The notes under the pieces are model-generated. The model worked only from the letters and a program-made list of their open reading frames with translations, was not told the DNA's origin and made no database searches. Made by a program: the position numbers and the translations under genes. Positions 36,705 through 49,721 of a stretch of DNA of 64,000 nucleotides are shown here, one piece after another (within the stretch, counting starts at the first letter, position 1; every line of letters starts with the position of its first letter). The DNA lies in contig NC_079884.1 in NCBI RefSeq assembly GCF_029227915.1, forward strand, positions 3,222,001 through 3,286,000. Reading direction: 5' to 3'. The DNA is from Hydractinia symbiolongicarpus (taxonomy: Eukaryota; Cnidaria; Hydrozoa; Anthoathecata; Hydractiniidae).

Positions 36705-39688
36705 TAAATGTGATAAATGAGACAATTGGACTGCAAGGAATAACATTCTTCTTAATTTGATATGATTGCTGGAATTCAACGATTGCATTAGGCTCTGTGG
36801 TAGCGCTTTATTTAAAAATTTAGATAAATAAATCATTTTTTACTGTGGGACCAATCCTAGCCGTTAGTTCGCGCTGAAGAAATACAGACAGCTTCAAAAA
36901 CTAAATTTCATTGACTTTCCAGCGGCATTAATCCGTTTGAGTTACAACGGTTGCGTCACATATTCGTAACAACATGTATTTAGTGATTTTTTTCCGATAT
37001 TACTAAGTTGTATCGGTTTTAACAGTGAAGCAATTGACTGTGGGACTTAATTAAACTAACTTTGGACTGTGACCTGATAAATGTGATAAATGAGACAATT
37101 GGACTCCAAGGAATAACATTCTTCTTAATTTGATATGATTGCTGGAATTCAACGATTACATTAGGCTCTGTGGTAGCGCTTTATTTAAAAATTTAGATAA
37201 ATAAATCATTTTTTACTGTGGGACCAATCCTAGCCGTTAGTTCGCGCTGAAGAAATACAGACAGCTTCAAAAACTAAATTTCATTGACTTTCCAGCGGCA
37301 TAAATCCGTTTGAGTTACAATGGTTGCGCCACATATTCGTACCAACATGTACTTAGCGATGGTAATCGGACATTACTAGGTTGCACCGCTTTTAACAGTG
37401 AAACGATTGACTGTGGGACTTAATTGAACAAATTCTGGACTGTGACTTTATAAATGTGATAAATGAGCCAAATGGACTCCAAGGAATAACATTCTTCTTA
37501 AATCGACATGATTGTTGGAATTCAGCGATTACATTAGGCTCTGTGGTAGCGCTTTATTTAAAAATTTAGATAAATAAATCATTTTTTACTGTGGGACCAA
37601 TCCTAGCCGTTAGTTCGCGTTGAAGAAATAGAGACAGTTTCAAAAACTACATTTCATTGATTTTCTACCGGTGTCAATCCGTTTGAGTTACAACGGTTGC
37701 GTCACATATTCGTAACAACATGTATTTAGTGATTTTTTTCCGATATTACTAAGTTGTATCGGTTTTAACAGTGAAGCGAATGACTGTGGAACTTAATTAA
37801 ACTAACTTTAGACTGTGACCTGATAAATGTGATAAATGAGACAATTGGACTCCAAGGAATAACATTCTTCTTAATTTGATATGATTGCTGGAATTCAACG
37901 ATTACATTAGGCTCTGTGGTAGCGCTTTTTTTAAAAATTTAGATAAATAAATCATTTTTTACTGTGGGACCAATCCTAGCCGTTAGTTCGCGTTGAAGAA
38001 ATAGAGACAGTTTCAAAAACTACATTTCATTGATTTTCTACCGGTGTCAATCCGTTTGAGTTACAACGGTTGCGTCACATATTCGTAACAACATGTATTT
38101 AGTGATTTTTTTCCGATATTACTAAGTTGTATCGGTTTTAACAGTGAAGCGATTGACTGTGGGACTTAATTAAACTAACTTTGGACTGTGACCTGATAAA
38201 TGTGATAAATGAGACAATTGGACTCCAAGGAATAACATTCTTCTTAATTTGATATGATTGCTGGAATTCAACGATTACATTAGGCTCTGTGGTAGCGCTT
38301 TATTTAAAAATTTAGATAAATAAATCATTTTTTACTGTGGGACCAATCCTAGCCGTTAGTTCGCGCTGAAGAAATACAGACAGCTTCAAAAACTAAATTT
38401 CATTGACTTTCCAGCGGCATTAATCCGTTTGAGTTACAACGGTTGCGTCACATATTCGTACCAACATGTACTTAGCGATGGTAATCGGACATTACTAGGT
38501 TGCACAGCTTTTAACAGTGAAACGATTGACTGTGGGACTTAATTGAACGAATTCTGGACTGTGACCTCATAAATGTGATAAATGAGCCAAATGGACTCCA
38601 AGGAATAACATTCTTCTTAAATCCACATGATTGTTGGAATTCAGCGAGTACACTAGGCTCTGTTGTAGCGCTTTATTTAAAAATTTAGATAAATAAGTCT
38701 TTTTTTGCTGTGGGACCAATCCTGGCCGTTACCACGCGCTGAAAAAATAGGAACAGTTTCGAAGATTACATTTAATTGACTTTCTAGCGGTATAACTCTG
38801 TTTGAGTTGCAACGGTTGCGTCACATATTCATACGGACATGTATTTAGCGATAGTATTCGGAAATTATTAGGTTGCATCGCCTTTAACAGTGAAACGCTT
38901 GACTGTGGGACTTAGTTAAACTGATTTTGGTCTTTGACCTTATAAATGTAATAAATGAGGCAATTGGACTCCAAGGGATAACATGCTTCTTAATTTGATA
39001 TGATTGCTGGAATTCAGCGATTACATTAGGCTCTGTGGTAGCGCTTTATTTAAAAATTTAGATAAATAAATCATTTTTTACTGTGGGACCAATCCTAGCT
39101 GTTAGTTCGCGTTGAAGAAATAGAGACAGTTTCAAAAACTACATTTCATTGATTTTCTACCGGTGTCAATCCGTTTGAGTTACAACGGTTGCGTCACATA
39201 TTCGTAACAACATGTATTTAGTGATTTTTTTCCGATATTACTAAGTTGTATCGGTTTTAACAGTGAAACGCTTGACTGTGGGACTTAGTTAAACTGATTT
39301 TGGTCTTTGACCTTATAAATGTAATAAATGAGGCAATTGGACTCCAAGGGATAACATGCTTCTTAATTTGATATGATTGCTGGAATTCAGCGATTACATT
39401 AGGCTCTGTGGTAGCGCTTTATTTAAAAATTTAGATAAATAAATCATTTTTTACTGTGGGACCAATCCTAGCCGTTAGTTCGCGTTGAAGAAATAGAGAC
39501 AGTTTCAAAAACTACATTTCATTGATTTTCTACCGGTGTCAATCCGTTTGAGTTACAACGGTTGCGTCACATATTCGTAACAACATGTATTTAGTGATTT
39601 TTTCCCGATATTACTAAGTTGTATCGGTTTTAACAGTGAAGCGATTGACTGTGGGACTTAATTAAACTAACTTTGGACTGTGACCTGA
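36705..39688. repeat. 8-monomer conserved segment, macro-copy 1 (m99-m106)
   Basis: Eight monomers correspond one-to-one with m157-m164 at a constant offset of 21,751 bp, including rare variants such as GTTACAATGGTTGCGCC (37315), GAAGCGAATGACTGTGGAAC (37774) and TTTAATTGACTTTC (38771). The constant offset means no unequal exchange between the copies within this stretch since they separated. The last two monomers (38943, 39316) are both Y type. Confidence 0.85.
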
Positions 39689-40434
39689 TAAATGTGATAA
39701 ATGAGCCAATTGGACTCCAAGGAATAACATTCTTCTTACTTTAATATGATTGCTGGAATTCAGCGATTACATTAGGCTCTGTGGTAGCGCTTTATTTAAA
39801 AATTTAGACAAATAAGTCTTTTCTTACTGTGCGACCAATCCTGGCCGTTAGCACGCGCTGAATAAATAGGAACAGTTTCAAATACTACATTTCATTGACT
39901 TTCTAGCGGCATAATTCCGTTTGAATTACAACGGTTGCGTCACATATTCGTACCAACATGTAATTAGCGATAGTATTCGGATATTACTAGGTTGCATCGC
40001 TTTTAACAGTGAAACGATTGACCGTGGGACTTAATTGAATTGATTCTGGACTGTGACCTTATAAATGTGATAAATGAGCCAATTGGACTCCAAGGAATAA
40101 CATTCTCTTTAATTCGACATGATTTCTGGAATTCAGCGAGTACACTAGGCCCTGTGGTAGCTCTTTTTTTAAAAATTTAGATAAATAAATCATTTTTTAC
40201 TGTGGGACCAATCCTAGTCGTTAGTTCGCGCTGAAGAAATACAGACAGTTGCAAAAACTACATTTCATTGACTTTCTAACGGGGTCAATCCGTTTGAGTT
40301 ACAACGGTTGTGTCACATATTCGTACCAACATGTATTTAGTGGATTTCTTCCGATATTACTAAGTTGTATTGCTTTTAACAGTGAAACGATTGACTGTGG
40401 GAATTAATTTAACTGATTCTAGAATGTGACCGTA
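39689..40434. repeat. Transition monomers (m107-m108), macro-copy 1
   Basis: Two moderately diverged monomers link the Y-type block to the homogenised run. m107 has CTGTGCGACCAATCC, TTTGAATTACAACGG and ATGTAATTAGCG. m108 has CATTCTCTTTAATTCG, TAGCTCTTTTTTT and TTTAGTGGATTTC. In macro-copy 2 the pair is missing as such, but the 3' part of m107 reappears inside m165. Confidence 0.8.
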
Positions 40435-42299
40435 TAAATGTGATAAATGAGCCAATTGGTTTCCAAGGAATAACATTTTTCTTAATTTGACATGATTGCT
40501 GGAATTCAGGGATTACATTAGCCTCGCTGGTAGCGCTTTATTTAAAAATTTAGATAAATAAGTGTTTCCTTACTGTGGGACCAATCCTGGCAGTTAGCAC
40601 GCGCTGAATAAATAGGAACAGTTCCAAAGACTACATTTCATTGACTTTCTAGCGGTATATATCCGTTTGAGTTACAACGGTTGCGTCACATATTCGTACC
40701 AACATGTATTTAGCGATAGTATTCGGATATTACTAGGTTGTATTGCTTTTAACATTGAAACGATTGACTGTGGGAATTAATAGAACTGATTCTAGAATGT
40801 GACCGTATAAATGTGATAAATGAGCCAATTGGTTTCCAAGGAATAACATTTTTCTTAATTTTACATGATTGCTGGAATTCAGGGATTACATTAGCCTCGC
40901 TGGTAGCGCTTTATTTAAAAATTTAGATAAATAAGTGTTTCCTTACTGTGGGACCAATCCTGGCAGTTAGCACGCGCTGAATAAATAGGAACAGTTCCAA
41001 AGACTACATTTCATTGACTTTCTAGCGGTATATATCCGTTTGAGTTACAACGGTTGCGTCACATATTCGTACCAACATGTATTTAGTGGATTTCTTCCGA
41101 TATTACTAAGTTGTATTGCTTTTAACAGTGAAACGATTGACTGTGGGAATTAATTGAACTGATTCTAGAATGTGACCGTATAAATGTGATAAATGAGCCA
41201 ATTGGTTTCCAAGGAATAACATTTTTTTTAATTTTACATGATTGCTGGAATTCAGGGATTACATTAGCCTCGCTGGTAGCGCTTTATTTAAAAATTTAGA
41301 TAAATAAGTGTTTCCTTACTGTGGGACCAATCCTGGCAGTTAGCACGCGCTGAATAAATAGGAACAGTTCCAAAGACTACATTTCATTGACTTTCTAGCG
41401 GTATATATCCGTTTGAGTTACAACGGTTGCGTCACATATTCGTACCAACATGTATTTAGCGATAGTATTCGGATATTACTAGGTTGTATTGCTTTTAACA
41501 TTGAAACGATTGACTGTGGGAATTAATAGAACTGATTCTAGAATGTGACCGTATAAATGTGATAAATGAGCCAATTGGTTTCCAAGGAATAACATTTTTT
41601 TTAATTTTACATGATTGCTGGAATTCAGGGATTACATTAGCCTCGCTGGTAGCGCTTTATTTAAAAATTTAGATAAATAAGTGTTTCCTTACTGTGGGAC
41701 CAATCCTGGCAGTTAGCACGCGCTGAATAAATAGGAACAGTTCCAAAGACTACATTTCATTGACTTTCTAGCGGTATATATCCGTTTGAGTTACAACGGT
41801 TGCGTCACATATTCGTACCAACATGTATTTAGCGATAGTATTCGGATATTACTAGGTTGTATTGCTTTTAACATTGAAACGATTGACTGTGGGAATTAAT
41901 AGAACTGATTCTAGAATGTGACCGTATAAATGTGATAAATGAGCCAATTGGTTTCCAAGGAATAACATTTTTCTTAATTTTACATGATTGCTGGAATTCA
42001 GGGATTACATTAGCCTCGCTGGTAGCGCTTTATTTAAAAATTTAGATAAATAAGTGTTTCCTTACTGTGGGACCAATCCTGGCAGTTAGCACGCGCTGAA
42101 TAAATAGGAACAGTTCCAAAGACTACATTTCATTGACTTTCTAGCGGTATATATCCGTTTGAGTTACAATGGTTGCGTCACATATTCGTACCAACATGTA
42201 TTTAGCGATAGTATTCGGATATTACTAGGTTGTATTGCTTTTAACATTGAAACGATTGACTGTGGGAATTAATAGAACTGATTCTGGACTGTGACCTTA
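40435..42299. repeat. Homogenised single-monomer run, macro-copy 1 (m109-m113)
   Basis: Five consecutive monomers are nearly identical to each other, unlike most of the window where neighbours differ. All share CCGTATAAATGTG, TTGGTTTCCAAGG, CAGGGATTACATTAGCC, CTCGCTGGTAGCG and AAGTGTTTCC. Most carry TTCTAGAATG at their 3' end, which contains an XbaI recognition sequence (TCTAGA). They differ mainly in the 3' part: TTTAGTGGATTTC in m110 against TTTAGCGATAGTATTC in the others, and TAACATTGAAACG against TAACAGTGAAACG. This suggests recent local amplification of one monomer. Confidence 0.88.
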
Positions 42300-43990
42300 T
42301 AAATGTGATAAATGAGCCAATTGGTGTCCAAAGAATAACATTCTCTTTAATTTGACATGATTGCTGGAATTCAGCGATTACATTAGGCTCTGTGGTAGCG
42401 CTTTATTTAAAGATTTAGATAACAAAGTCTTTCCTTGCTGTGGGACCAATCCTGGCCGTTAGCACGCGCTGAATAAATAGGAACAGTTCCAAAGACTGCA
42501 TTTCATTGACTTTCTAGCGGTATAAGTCCGTTTGAGTTACAACGGTTCTGTCTTATATTCGTACCAACATGTATTTAGCGATAGTATTCGGAGATTACTA
42601 GGTTGCATCGCTTTTAACAGTGAAACGCTTGATTGTGGGACTTAATTGAACTGATTTTGGACTTTGACCTTGTGAATGTGATAAATGAGCCAGTTTGACT
42701 ACAAGAAATAACATTTTTCTTAATTTGACATGATTGCTGGAACTCAGCGATTACACTGCGGACTGTGGTAGCGCTTTATTAAAAATTAAGATAAACAAGT
42801 CATTTTTTACTGTGGGACCAATCCTAGCCGTTAGCTCGCGCTGAAGAAATAGAGACAGTTTCAAATAATAAATTTCCTTGACTTTCTAACGGTGTCAATC
42901 CGTTTGAGTTACAACGGTCGCGTTACATATTCGTACCAACATGTGTTTAGTGATTTTCTTCTGATATTACTAAGTTGTATTGCTTTTAACAGTGAAATGA
43001 TTGACTGTGGGAATTAATAGAACTGATTCTGGACTTTGACCTTATAAATATGATAAATGAGCCAATTGGTCTCCAAGGAAAAACATTCTTCTTAATTTGA
43101 CATGATTGCCGGAATTCATCGATTACATTACGCTCTGTGGTAGCGTTTTATTTAAAAATTTAGATAAATAAGTCTTTTCTTACTGTGGGACCAATCCTGG
43201 CCGTTAGCACGCACTGAATAAATAGGAACCGTTCCAAAGACTACATTTCATTGACTTTCTAGCGGTATAAATCCGTTTGAGTTACAACGGTTGCGTCACA
43301 CATTCGTACCAACATGTATTTAGCGATATTATTCGGATATTACTAGGTTGCATCGCTTTTAACAGTGAAACGCTTGACTGTGGGACTTAATTGAACTGAT
43401 TTTGGACTTTGACTTTACGAATGTGATAAATGAGCCAGTTTGACTACATGAAATAACATTTTTCTTAATTTGACATGATTGGTGGAACTCAGCGATTACA
43501 CTGGGCGTTGTGGTAGCGATTCATTTAAAAATTAAGATAAAAAATTCAGTTTTTACAGTGGGACCAATCTTAGCCGTCAGCTTGCGCTGAAGAAATAGAG
43601 ACAGTTTCAAAAACTACATTTCATTTACTTTCTAACGGTGTCAATCCGTTTGAGTTACAACGAGGGCGTCACAAATTCGTACCAACATGTATTTAGCGAT
43701 ATTTTTCCGCTATTACTAGGCTGCATCGCTTTTAACAGTGAAACGATTGACTGTGGGACTTAATTGAACTAACTTTGGACTGTGACCTGATAAATGTGAT
43801 AAATGAGACAATGGGACTCCAAGGAATAACATTCTTCTTAATTCCACATGATTGCTGGAACTCAGCGATTACATTAGGCTCTGTGGTAGCACTTTATTTA
43901 AAAATTTAGATAAATAAGATTTTTCTTACTGTGGGACCAATCCTAGCCGTTAGTTCGCGTTGAAGAAATAGAGACAGTCTCAAAAGTTAC
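42300..43990. repeat. Diverged monomer block closing macro-copy 1 (m114-m118)
   Basis: These monomers carry many private changes: CAACGGTTCTGTC at about 42541, ACACTGCGGACTGTGG at 42754, CAACGGTCGCGTTAC at 42912, CAACGAGGGCGTCAC at 43659, and GATTCATTTAAAAATTAAG at 43519. They match no other block except the start of the same block in macro-copy 2 (63305-64000). Spacing stays at 372-373 bp. Diverged monomers at the edge of homogenised units are a usual sign of sequence that exchanges less often. The block ends where macro-copy 2 begins. Confidence 0.82.
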
Positions 43991-46933
43991 ATTTCATTGA
44001 CTTTCTATCGGGGCCAATCCGTTTGAGTTACAATGGTTGCGTCACATATTCGTGCCAACATGTATTTAGTGATTTTCTTCCGATATTACTAAGTTGCATT
44101 GCCTTTAACAGTAAAACGATTGACTGTGGGATTTAATTGAACTGATTCTGGAATGTGACGTTATAAATGTGATAATTGAGCCAATTGGACTCCAAGGAAT
44201 AACATTCTTCTTAATTTGATATGATTGCTGGAATTCAGCGATTACATTAGGCTCTGTGGTAGCGCTTTATTTAAAAATTTAGATAAATAAATCATTTTTT
44301 ACTGTGGGACCAATCCTAGCCGTTAGTTCGCACTGAAGAAATACAGACAGTTTCAAAAACTACATTTCATTGACTTTCTATCAGGGTCAATCCGTTTGAG
44401 TTACAACGGTTGCGTCACATATTCGTACCAACATGTATTTAGTGATTTTCTTCCGACATTACTAAGTTGCATTGCTTTTAACAGTGAAACGATTGACTGT
44501 GGGATTTAATTGAACTGATTCTGGAATTTGACCTTATAAATGTGATAAACAAGCCAATTGGACTCTAAGGAATAACATTCTTCTTAATTTGATATGATTG
44601 CTGGAATTCAGCGATTACATTAGGCTCTGTGGTAGCGCTTTATTTAAAAATTTAGATAAATAAATCATTTTTTACTGTGGTACCAACCCTAGCCGTTAGT
44701 TCGCGCTGAAGAAATACAGACAGTTTCAAAAACTAAACTTCATTGACTTTCTAGCGGCATAAATCCGTTTAAGTTACAACGGTTGCGTCACATATTCGTA
44801 CCAACATGTATTTAGTAATTTTCTTCCGATATTACTAAGTTGCATTGCCTTTAACAGTGAAACGCTTGACTGTGGGACTTAATTGAACTAACTTTGGACT
44901 GTGACCTGACAAATGTGATAAATGAGACAATTGGACTCCAAGGAATAACATTCTTCTTAATTTGATATGATTGCTGGAATTCAACGATTACATTAGTCTC
45001 TGTGGCAGCGCTTTATTTAAAAATTTAGATAAATAAATCATTTTTTACTGTGGGACCAATCCTAGCCGTTAGATCGCGCTGAAGAAATAGAGACAGTTTC
45101 AAAAACTACATTTCAATGACTTTCTCACGGGGTCAATCCGTTTGAGTTACAACGGTTGCGTCACATATTCGTACCAACATGTATTTAGTGATTTTCTTCC
45201 GATATTACTAAGTTGTATTGCTTTTAACAGTGAAACGATTGAGTGTGGGAATTAATTGAACTGATTCTGGACTGTGACCTCATAAATGTGATAAATGAGC
45301 CAATTGGTCTCCAAGCAATTACATTCTTCTTAATTTGACATGATTGCTGGAATTCAGCGATTACATTAGGCTCTGTGGTAGCGCTTTATTTAAAATTTTA
45401 GATAAATAAGACTTTTCTTACTGTGGGACCGATCCTGGCCGTTAGCACTCGCTGAATAAATAGGATCTGTTCCAAAGACAACAATTCATTGACTTTCTAG
45501 CGGCATAAATCCGCTTGAGTTACAACGGTTGCGTCATATATTCGTACCGACATGTACATAGCGATAGTACTCGGATATTACTAGGTTGCACCGCTTTTAA
45601 CAGTGAAATAATTGACTGAGGGATTTAATTGAACTGATTCTGGAGTGTGACCTTATAAATGTGATAAGTGAGCCAATTGGACTCCATGGAATAACATTAT
45701 TCTTAATCCGACATGGTTGCTGGAATTCAGCGAGTACACTAGGCCCTGTGGTAGCGCTTTATTTAAAAATTTAGATAAATAAATCATTTTTTACTGTGGG
45801 ACCAATCCTAGCCGTTAGTTCGCGCTGAAGAAATAGAGACAGTTTTAAAAACTATATTTCAATGACTTTCGAACGGGGTCAATCAGTTTGAGTTACAACG
45901 GTTGCGTCACATATTCGTACCAACATGTATTTAGTGATTTTGTTCCGATATTACTAAGTTGTATTGCTTTTAACAGTGAAACGATTGACTGTGGGAATTA
46001 ATTGATCTGATTCTGGAATGTGACCTTATAAATGTGATAAATGAGCCAATTGGTCTCCAAGGAATAACATTCTTCTTAATTTGACATGATTGCTGGAATT
46101 CAGCGATTACCTTAGGCTCTGTTGTAGCGTTTTATTTAAAAATTTATATAAATAAGAATTTTCTTACTGTGGGACTAATCCTAGCCGTTAGCACGGGCTG
46201 AATAAATAGGATCAGTTCCAAAGACTACATTACATTGACTTTCTAGTGGCATAAATCCGTTTGAGTTACAACGGTTGCGTCACATATTCGTACCAACATG
46301 TACTTAGCGATAGTATTCGGATACTACTAAGTTGTATCGCTTTTAACAGTGAATCGATTGACTGTGGGACTTATTTGAACTAACTTTGGACTGTGACCTG
46401 ATAAATGTGATAAATGAGACAATTGGACTCCAAGGAATAACATTTTTCTTAATTCGACATGGTTGCTGGAATTCAGCGAGTACACTAGGCCCTGTGGTAG
46501 CGCTTTATTTAAAAATTTAGATAAATAAATCATTTTTTACTGTGGGACCAATCCTAGCCGTTAGTTCGCGCTGAAGAAATAGAGACAGTTTTAAAAACTA
46601 CATTTCAATGACATTCTAACGGGGTCAATCCGTTTGAGTTACAACAGTTGCGTCACATATTCGTACCAACATGTAATTAGTGATTTTCTTCCGATATTAC
46701 TAAGTTGCATCGCCTTTAACAGTGAAACGATTGACTGTGGGAATTAATTGATCTGATTCTGGAATGTGACCTTATAAATGTGATAAATGAGCCAATTGGT
46801 CTCCAAGGAATAACATTCTTCTTAATTTGACATGATTGCTGGAATTCAGCGATTACCTTAGGCTCTGTTGTAGCGTTTTATTTAAAAATTTAGATAAATA
46901 AGAATTTTCTTACTGTGGGACCAATCCTGGCCG

Positions 46934-47051
46934 TTAGCACGGGCTGAATAAATAGGATCAGTTCCAAAGACTAAATTACATTGACTTTCTAGTTAGTTCG
47001 CGCTGAAGAAATAGAGACAGTTTTAAAAACTATATTTCAATGACTTTCTAA
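46934..47051. repeat. 59-bp internal duplication in m126
   Basis: This is the macro-copy 2 counterpart of the m60 junction at an offset of 24,793 bp, in the 432-bp monomer starting at 46775. Its presence in both macro-copies shows that the 59-bp event predates the 24.8-kb duplication. Confidence 0.93.
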
Positions 47052-47206
47052 CGGGGTCAATCCGTTTGAGTTACAACGGTTGCGTCACATATTCGTACCA
47101 ACATGTATTTAGTGATTTTCTTCCGATATTACTAAGTTGCATCGCCTTTAACAGTGAAACGCTTGACTGTGGGACTTAATTGAACTAACTTTGGACTGTG
47201 ACCTGA

Positions 47207-48698
47207 TAAATGTGATAAATGAGGCAATTGGACTCCAAGGAATAACATGCTTCTTATTTTGATATGATTGCTGGAATTCAGCGATTACATTAGGCTCTGT
47301 GGTAGCGCTTTATTTAAAAATTTAGATAAATAAATCATTTTTTACTGTGGGACCAATCCTAGCCGTTAGTTCGCGTGGAAGAAATAGAGACAGTTTCAAA
47401 AACTACATTTCATTGATTTTCTACCGGTTTCAATCCGTTTGAGTTACAACGGTTGCGTCACATATTCGTAACAACATGTATTTAGTGATTTTTTTCCGAT
47501 ATTACTAAGTTGTAGCGGTTTTAACAGTGAAGCGATTGACTGTGGGACTTAATTAAACTAACTTTGGACTGTGACCTGATAAATGTGATAAATGAGACAA
47601 TCGGACTCCAAGGAATAACATTCTTCTTAATTTGATATGATTGCTGGAATTCAACGATCACATTAGGCTCTGTGGTAGCGCTTTATTTAAAAATTTAGAT
47701 AAATAAATCATTTTTTACTGTGGGACCAATCCTAGCCGTTAGTTCGCGTTGAAGAAATAGAGACAGTTTCAAAAACTACATTTCATTGATTTTCTCCCGG
47801 TGTCAATCCGTTTGAGTTACAACGGTTGCGTCACATATTCGTACCAACATGTACATAGCGATAGTACTCGGATATTACAAGGTTGCACCGCTTTTAACAG
47901 TGAAATGATTGACTGAGGGACTTAATTGAACTAACTTTGGACTGTGACCTGATAAATGTGATAAATGAGGCAATTGGACTCCAAGGAATAACATGCTTCT
48001 TATTTTGATATGATTGCTGGAATTCAGCGATTACATTAGGCTCTGTGGTAGCGCTTTATTTAAAAATTTAGATAAATAAATCATTTTTTACTGTGGGACC
48101 AATCCTAGCCGTTAGTTCGCGTGGAAGAAATAGAGACAGTTTCAAAAACTACATTTCATTGATTTTCTACCGGTTTCAATCCGTTTGAGTTACAACGGTT
48201 GCGTCACATATTCGTAACAACATGTATTTAGTGATTTTTTTCCGATATTACTAAGTTGTAGCGGTTTTAACAGTGAAGCGATTGACTGTGGGACTTAATT
48301 AAACTAACTTTGGACTGTGACCTGATAAATGTGATAAATGAGACAATCGGACTCCAAGGAATAACATTTTTCTTAATTTGATATGATTGCTGGAATTCAA
48401 CGATCACATTAGGCTCTGTGGTAGCGCTTTATTTAAAAATTTAGATAAATAAATCATTTTTTACTGTGGGACCAATCCTAGCCGTTAGTTCGCGTTGAAG
48501 AAATAGAGACAGTTTCAAAAACTACATTTCATTGATTTTCTACCGGTGTCAATCCGTTTGAGTTACAACGGTTGCGTCACATATTCGTACCAACATGTAC
48601 ATAGCGATAGTACTCGGATATTACAAGGTTGCACCGCTTTTAACAGTGAAATGATTGACTGAGGGACTTAATTGAACTAACTTTGGACTGTGACCTGA
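47207..48698. repeat. 746-bp dimer duplication private to macro-copy 2
   Basis: m127-m128 (47207, 47580) are repeated as m129-m130 (47953, 48326) at 746 bp, with the pairs GAGGCAATTGG then GAGACAATCGG. m128 carries TCTCCCGGTG, shared with m62 of copy 1, and ends in the CATGTACATAGCG form before returning to a GAGGCAATTGG monomer. m130 carries CTACCGGTG like m69. Copy 1 does not have this dimer repeated in tandem. Confidence 0.85.
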
Positions 48699-49603
48699 TA
48701 AATGTGACAAATGAGACAATTGGACTCCAAGGAATAACATTTTTCTTAATTCGACATGGTTGCTGGAATTCAGCGAGTACACTAGGCCCTGTGGTAGCGT
48801 TTTATTTAAAGATTTAGATAAATAAATCATTTTTTACTGTGGGACCAGTCCTAGCCGTTAGTTCGCGCTGAAGAAATAGAGACAGTTTTAAAAACTATAT
48901 TTCAATGACTTTCTAACGGGGTCAATCCGTTTGAGTTACAACGGTTGCGTCACATATTCGTACCAACATGTATTTAGCGATGGTATTCGGATATTACTAA
49001 GTTGCATCACTTTTAACAGTGAAACGTTTGACTGTGGGACTTAATTGAACTGATTTTGGACTTTGACCATATAAATGTGATAAATGAGCCAGTTTGACTA
49101 CAAGAACTAACATTCTTCTTAATTTGACATGATTGCTGGAAATCAGCAATTACACTGGGCACCGTGGTAGCGCTTTATTAAAAAATTAAGATAAATAAGT
49201 CATTTTTTACTGTGGGACCAATCCTAGCCGTTAGTTCGCGGTGAAGAAATACAGACAGTTGCAAAAACTACATTTCATTGACTTTCTAACGGGGTCAATC
49301 CGTTTGAGTTACAACAGTTGCGTCACATATTCGTACCAACATGTAATTAGTGATTTTCTTCCGATATTACTAAGTTGCATCGCCTTTAACAGTGAAACGA
49401 TTGACTGTGGGAATTAATTGATCTGATTCTGGAATGTGACCTTATAAATGTGATAAATGAGCCAATTGGTCTCCAAGGAATAACATTCTTCTTAATTTGA
49501 CATGATTGCTGGAATTCAGCGATTACCTTAGGCTCTGTTGTAGCGTTATATTTAAAAATTTAGATAAATAAGAATTTTCTTACTGTGGGACCAATCCTGG
49601 CCG

Positions 49604-49721
49604 TTAGCACGGGCTGAATAAATAGGATCAGTTCCAAAGACTAAATTACATTGACTTTCTAGTTAGTTCGCGCTGAAGAAATAGAGACAGTTTTAAAAAC
49701 TATATTTCAATGACTTTCTAA
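49604..49721. repeat. 59-bp internal duplication in m133
   Basis: This is the macro-copy 2 counterpart of m72 at an offset of 22,869 bp, in the 432-bp monomer starting at 49445. A private change (GCGTTATATTT near 49544 against GCGTTTTATTT in m72) marks divergence since the macro-duplication. Confidence 0.93.

Larger units (their letters stand above)
19210..43990. repeat. Macro-duplication, copy 1 (about 24.8 kb)
   Basis: Marker monomers from m52/m53 through m118 recur in the same order from about 44,000 to the window end. The starting offset is 24,792 bp (CGTGCCAACATG near 19259 and 44051; anchors 19372/44164, 19745/44537, 20118/44910). The offset then changes in steps, to 22,869, then 21,004-21,006, 19,141, 21,751 and back to 21,005, each step explained by an insertion or loss of monomers in one copy. 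Corresponding monomers look almost identical, far more so than neighbours. Copy 1 ends in the diverged block m114-m118 and abuts copy 2 directly. Confidence 0.88.

Noticed and set aside
42300-43990. Possible unrelated insertion or gene remnant
   Set aside because: The sequence is the most altered in the window, but anchors stay at 372-373 bp spacing and all monomer landmarks are present, so it is diverged satellite.
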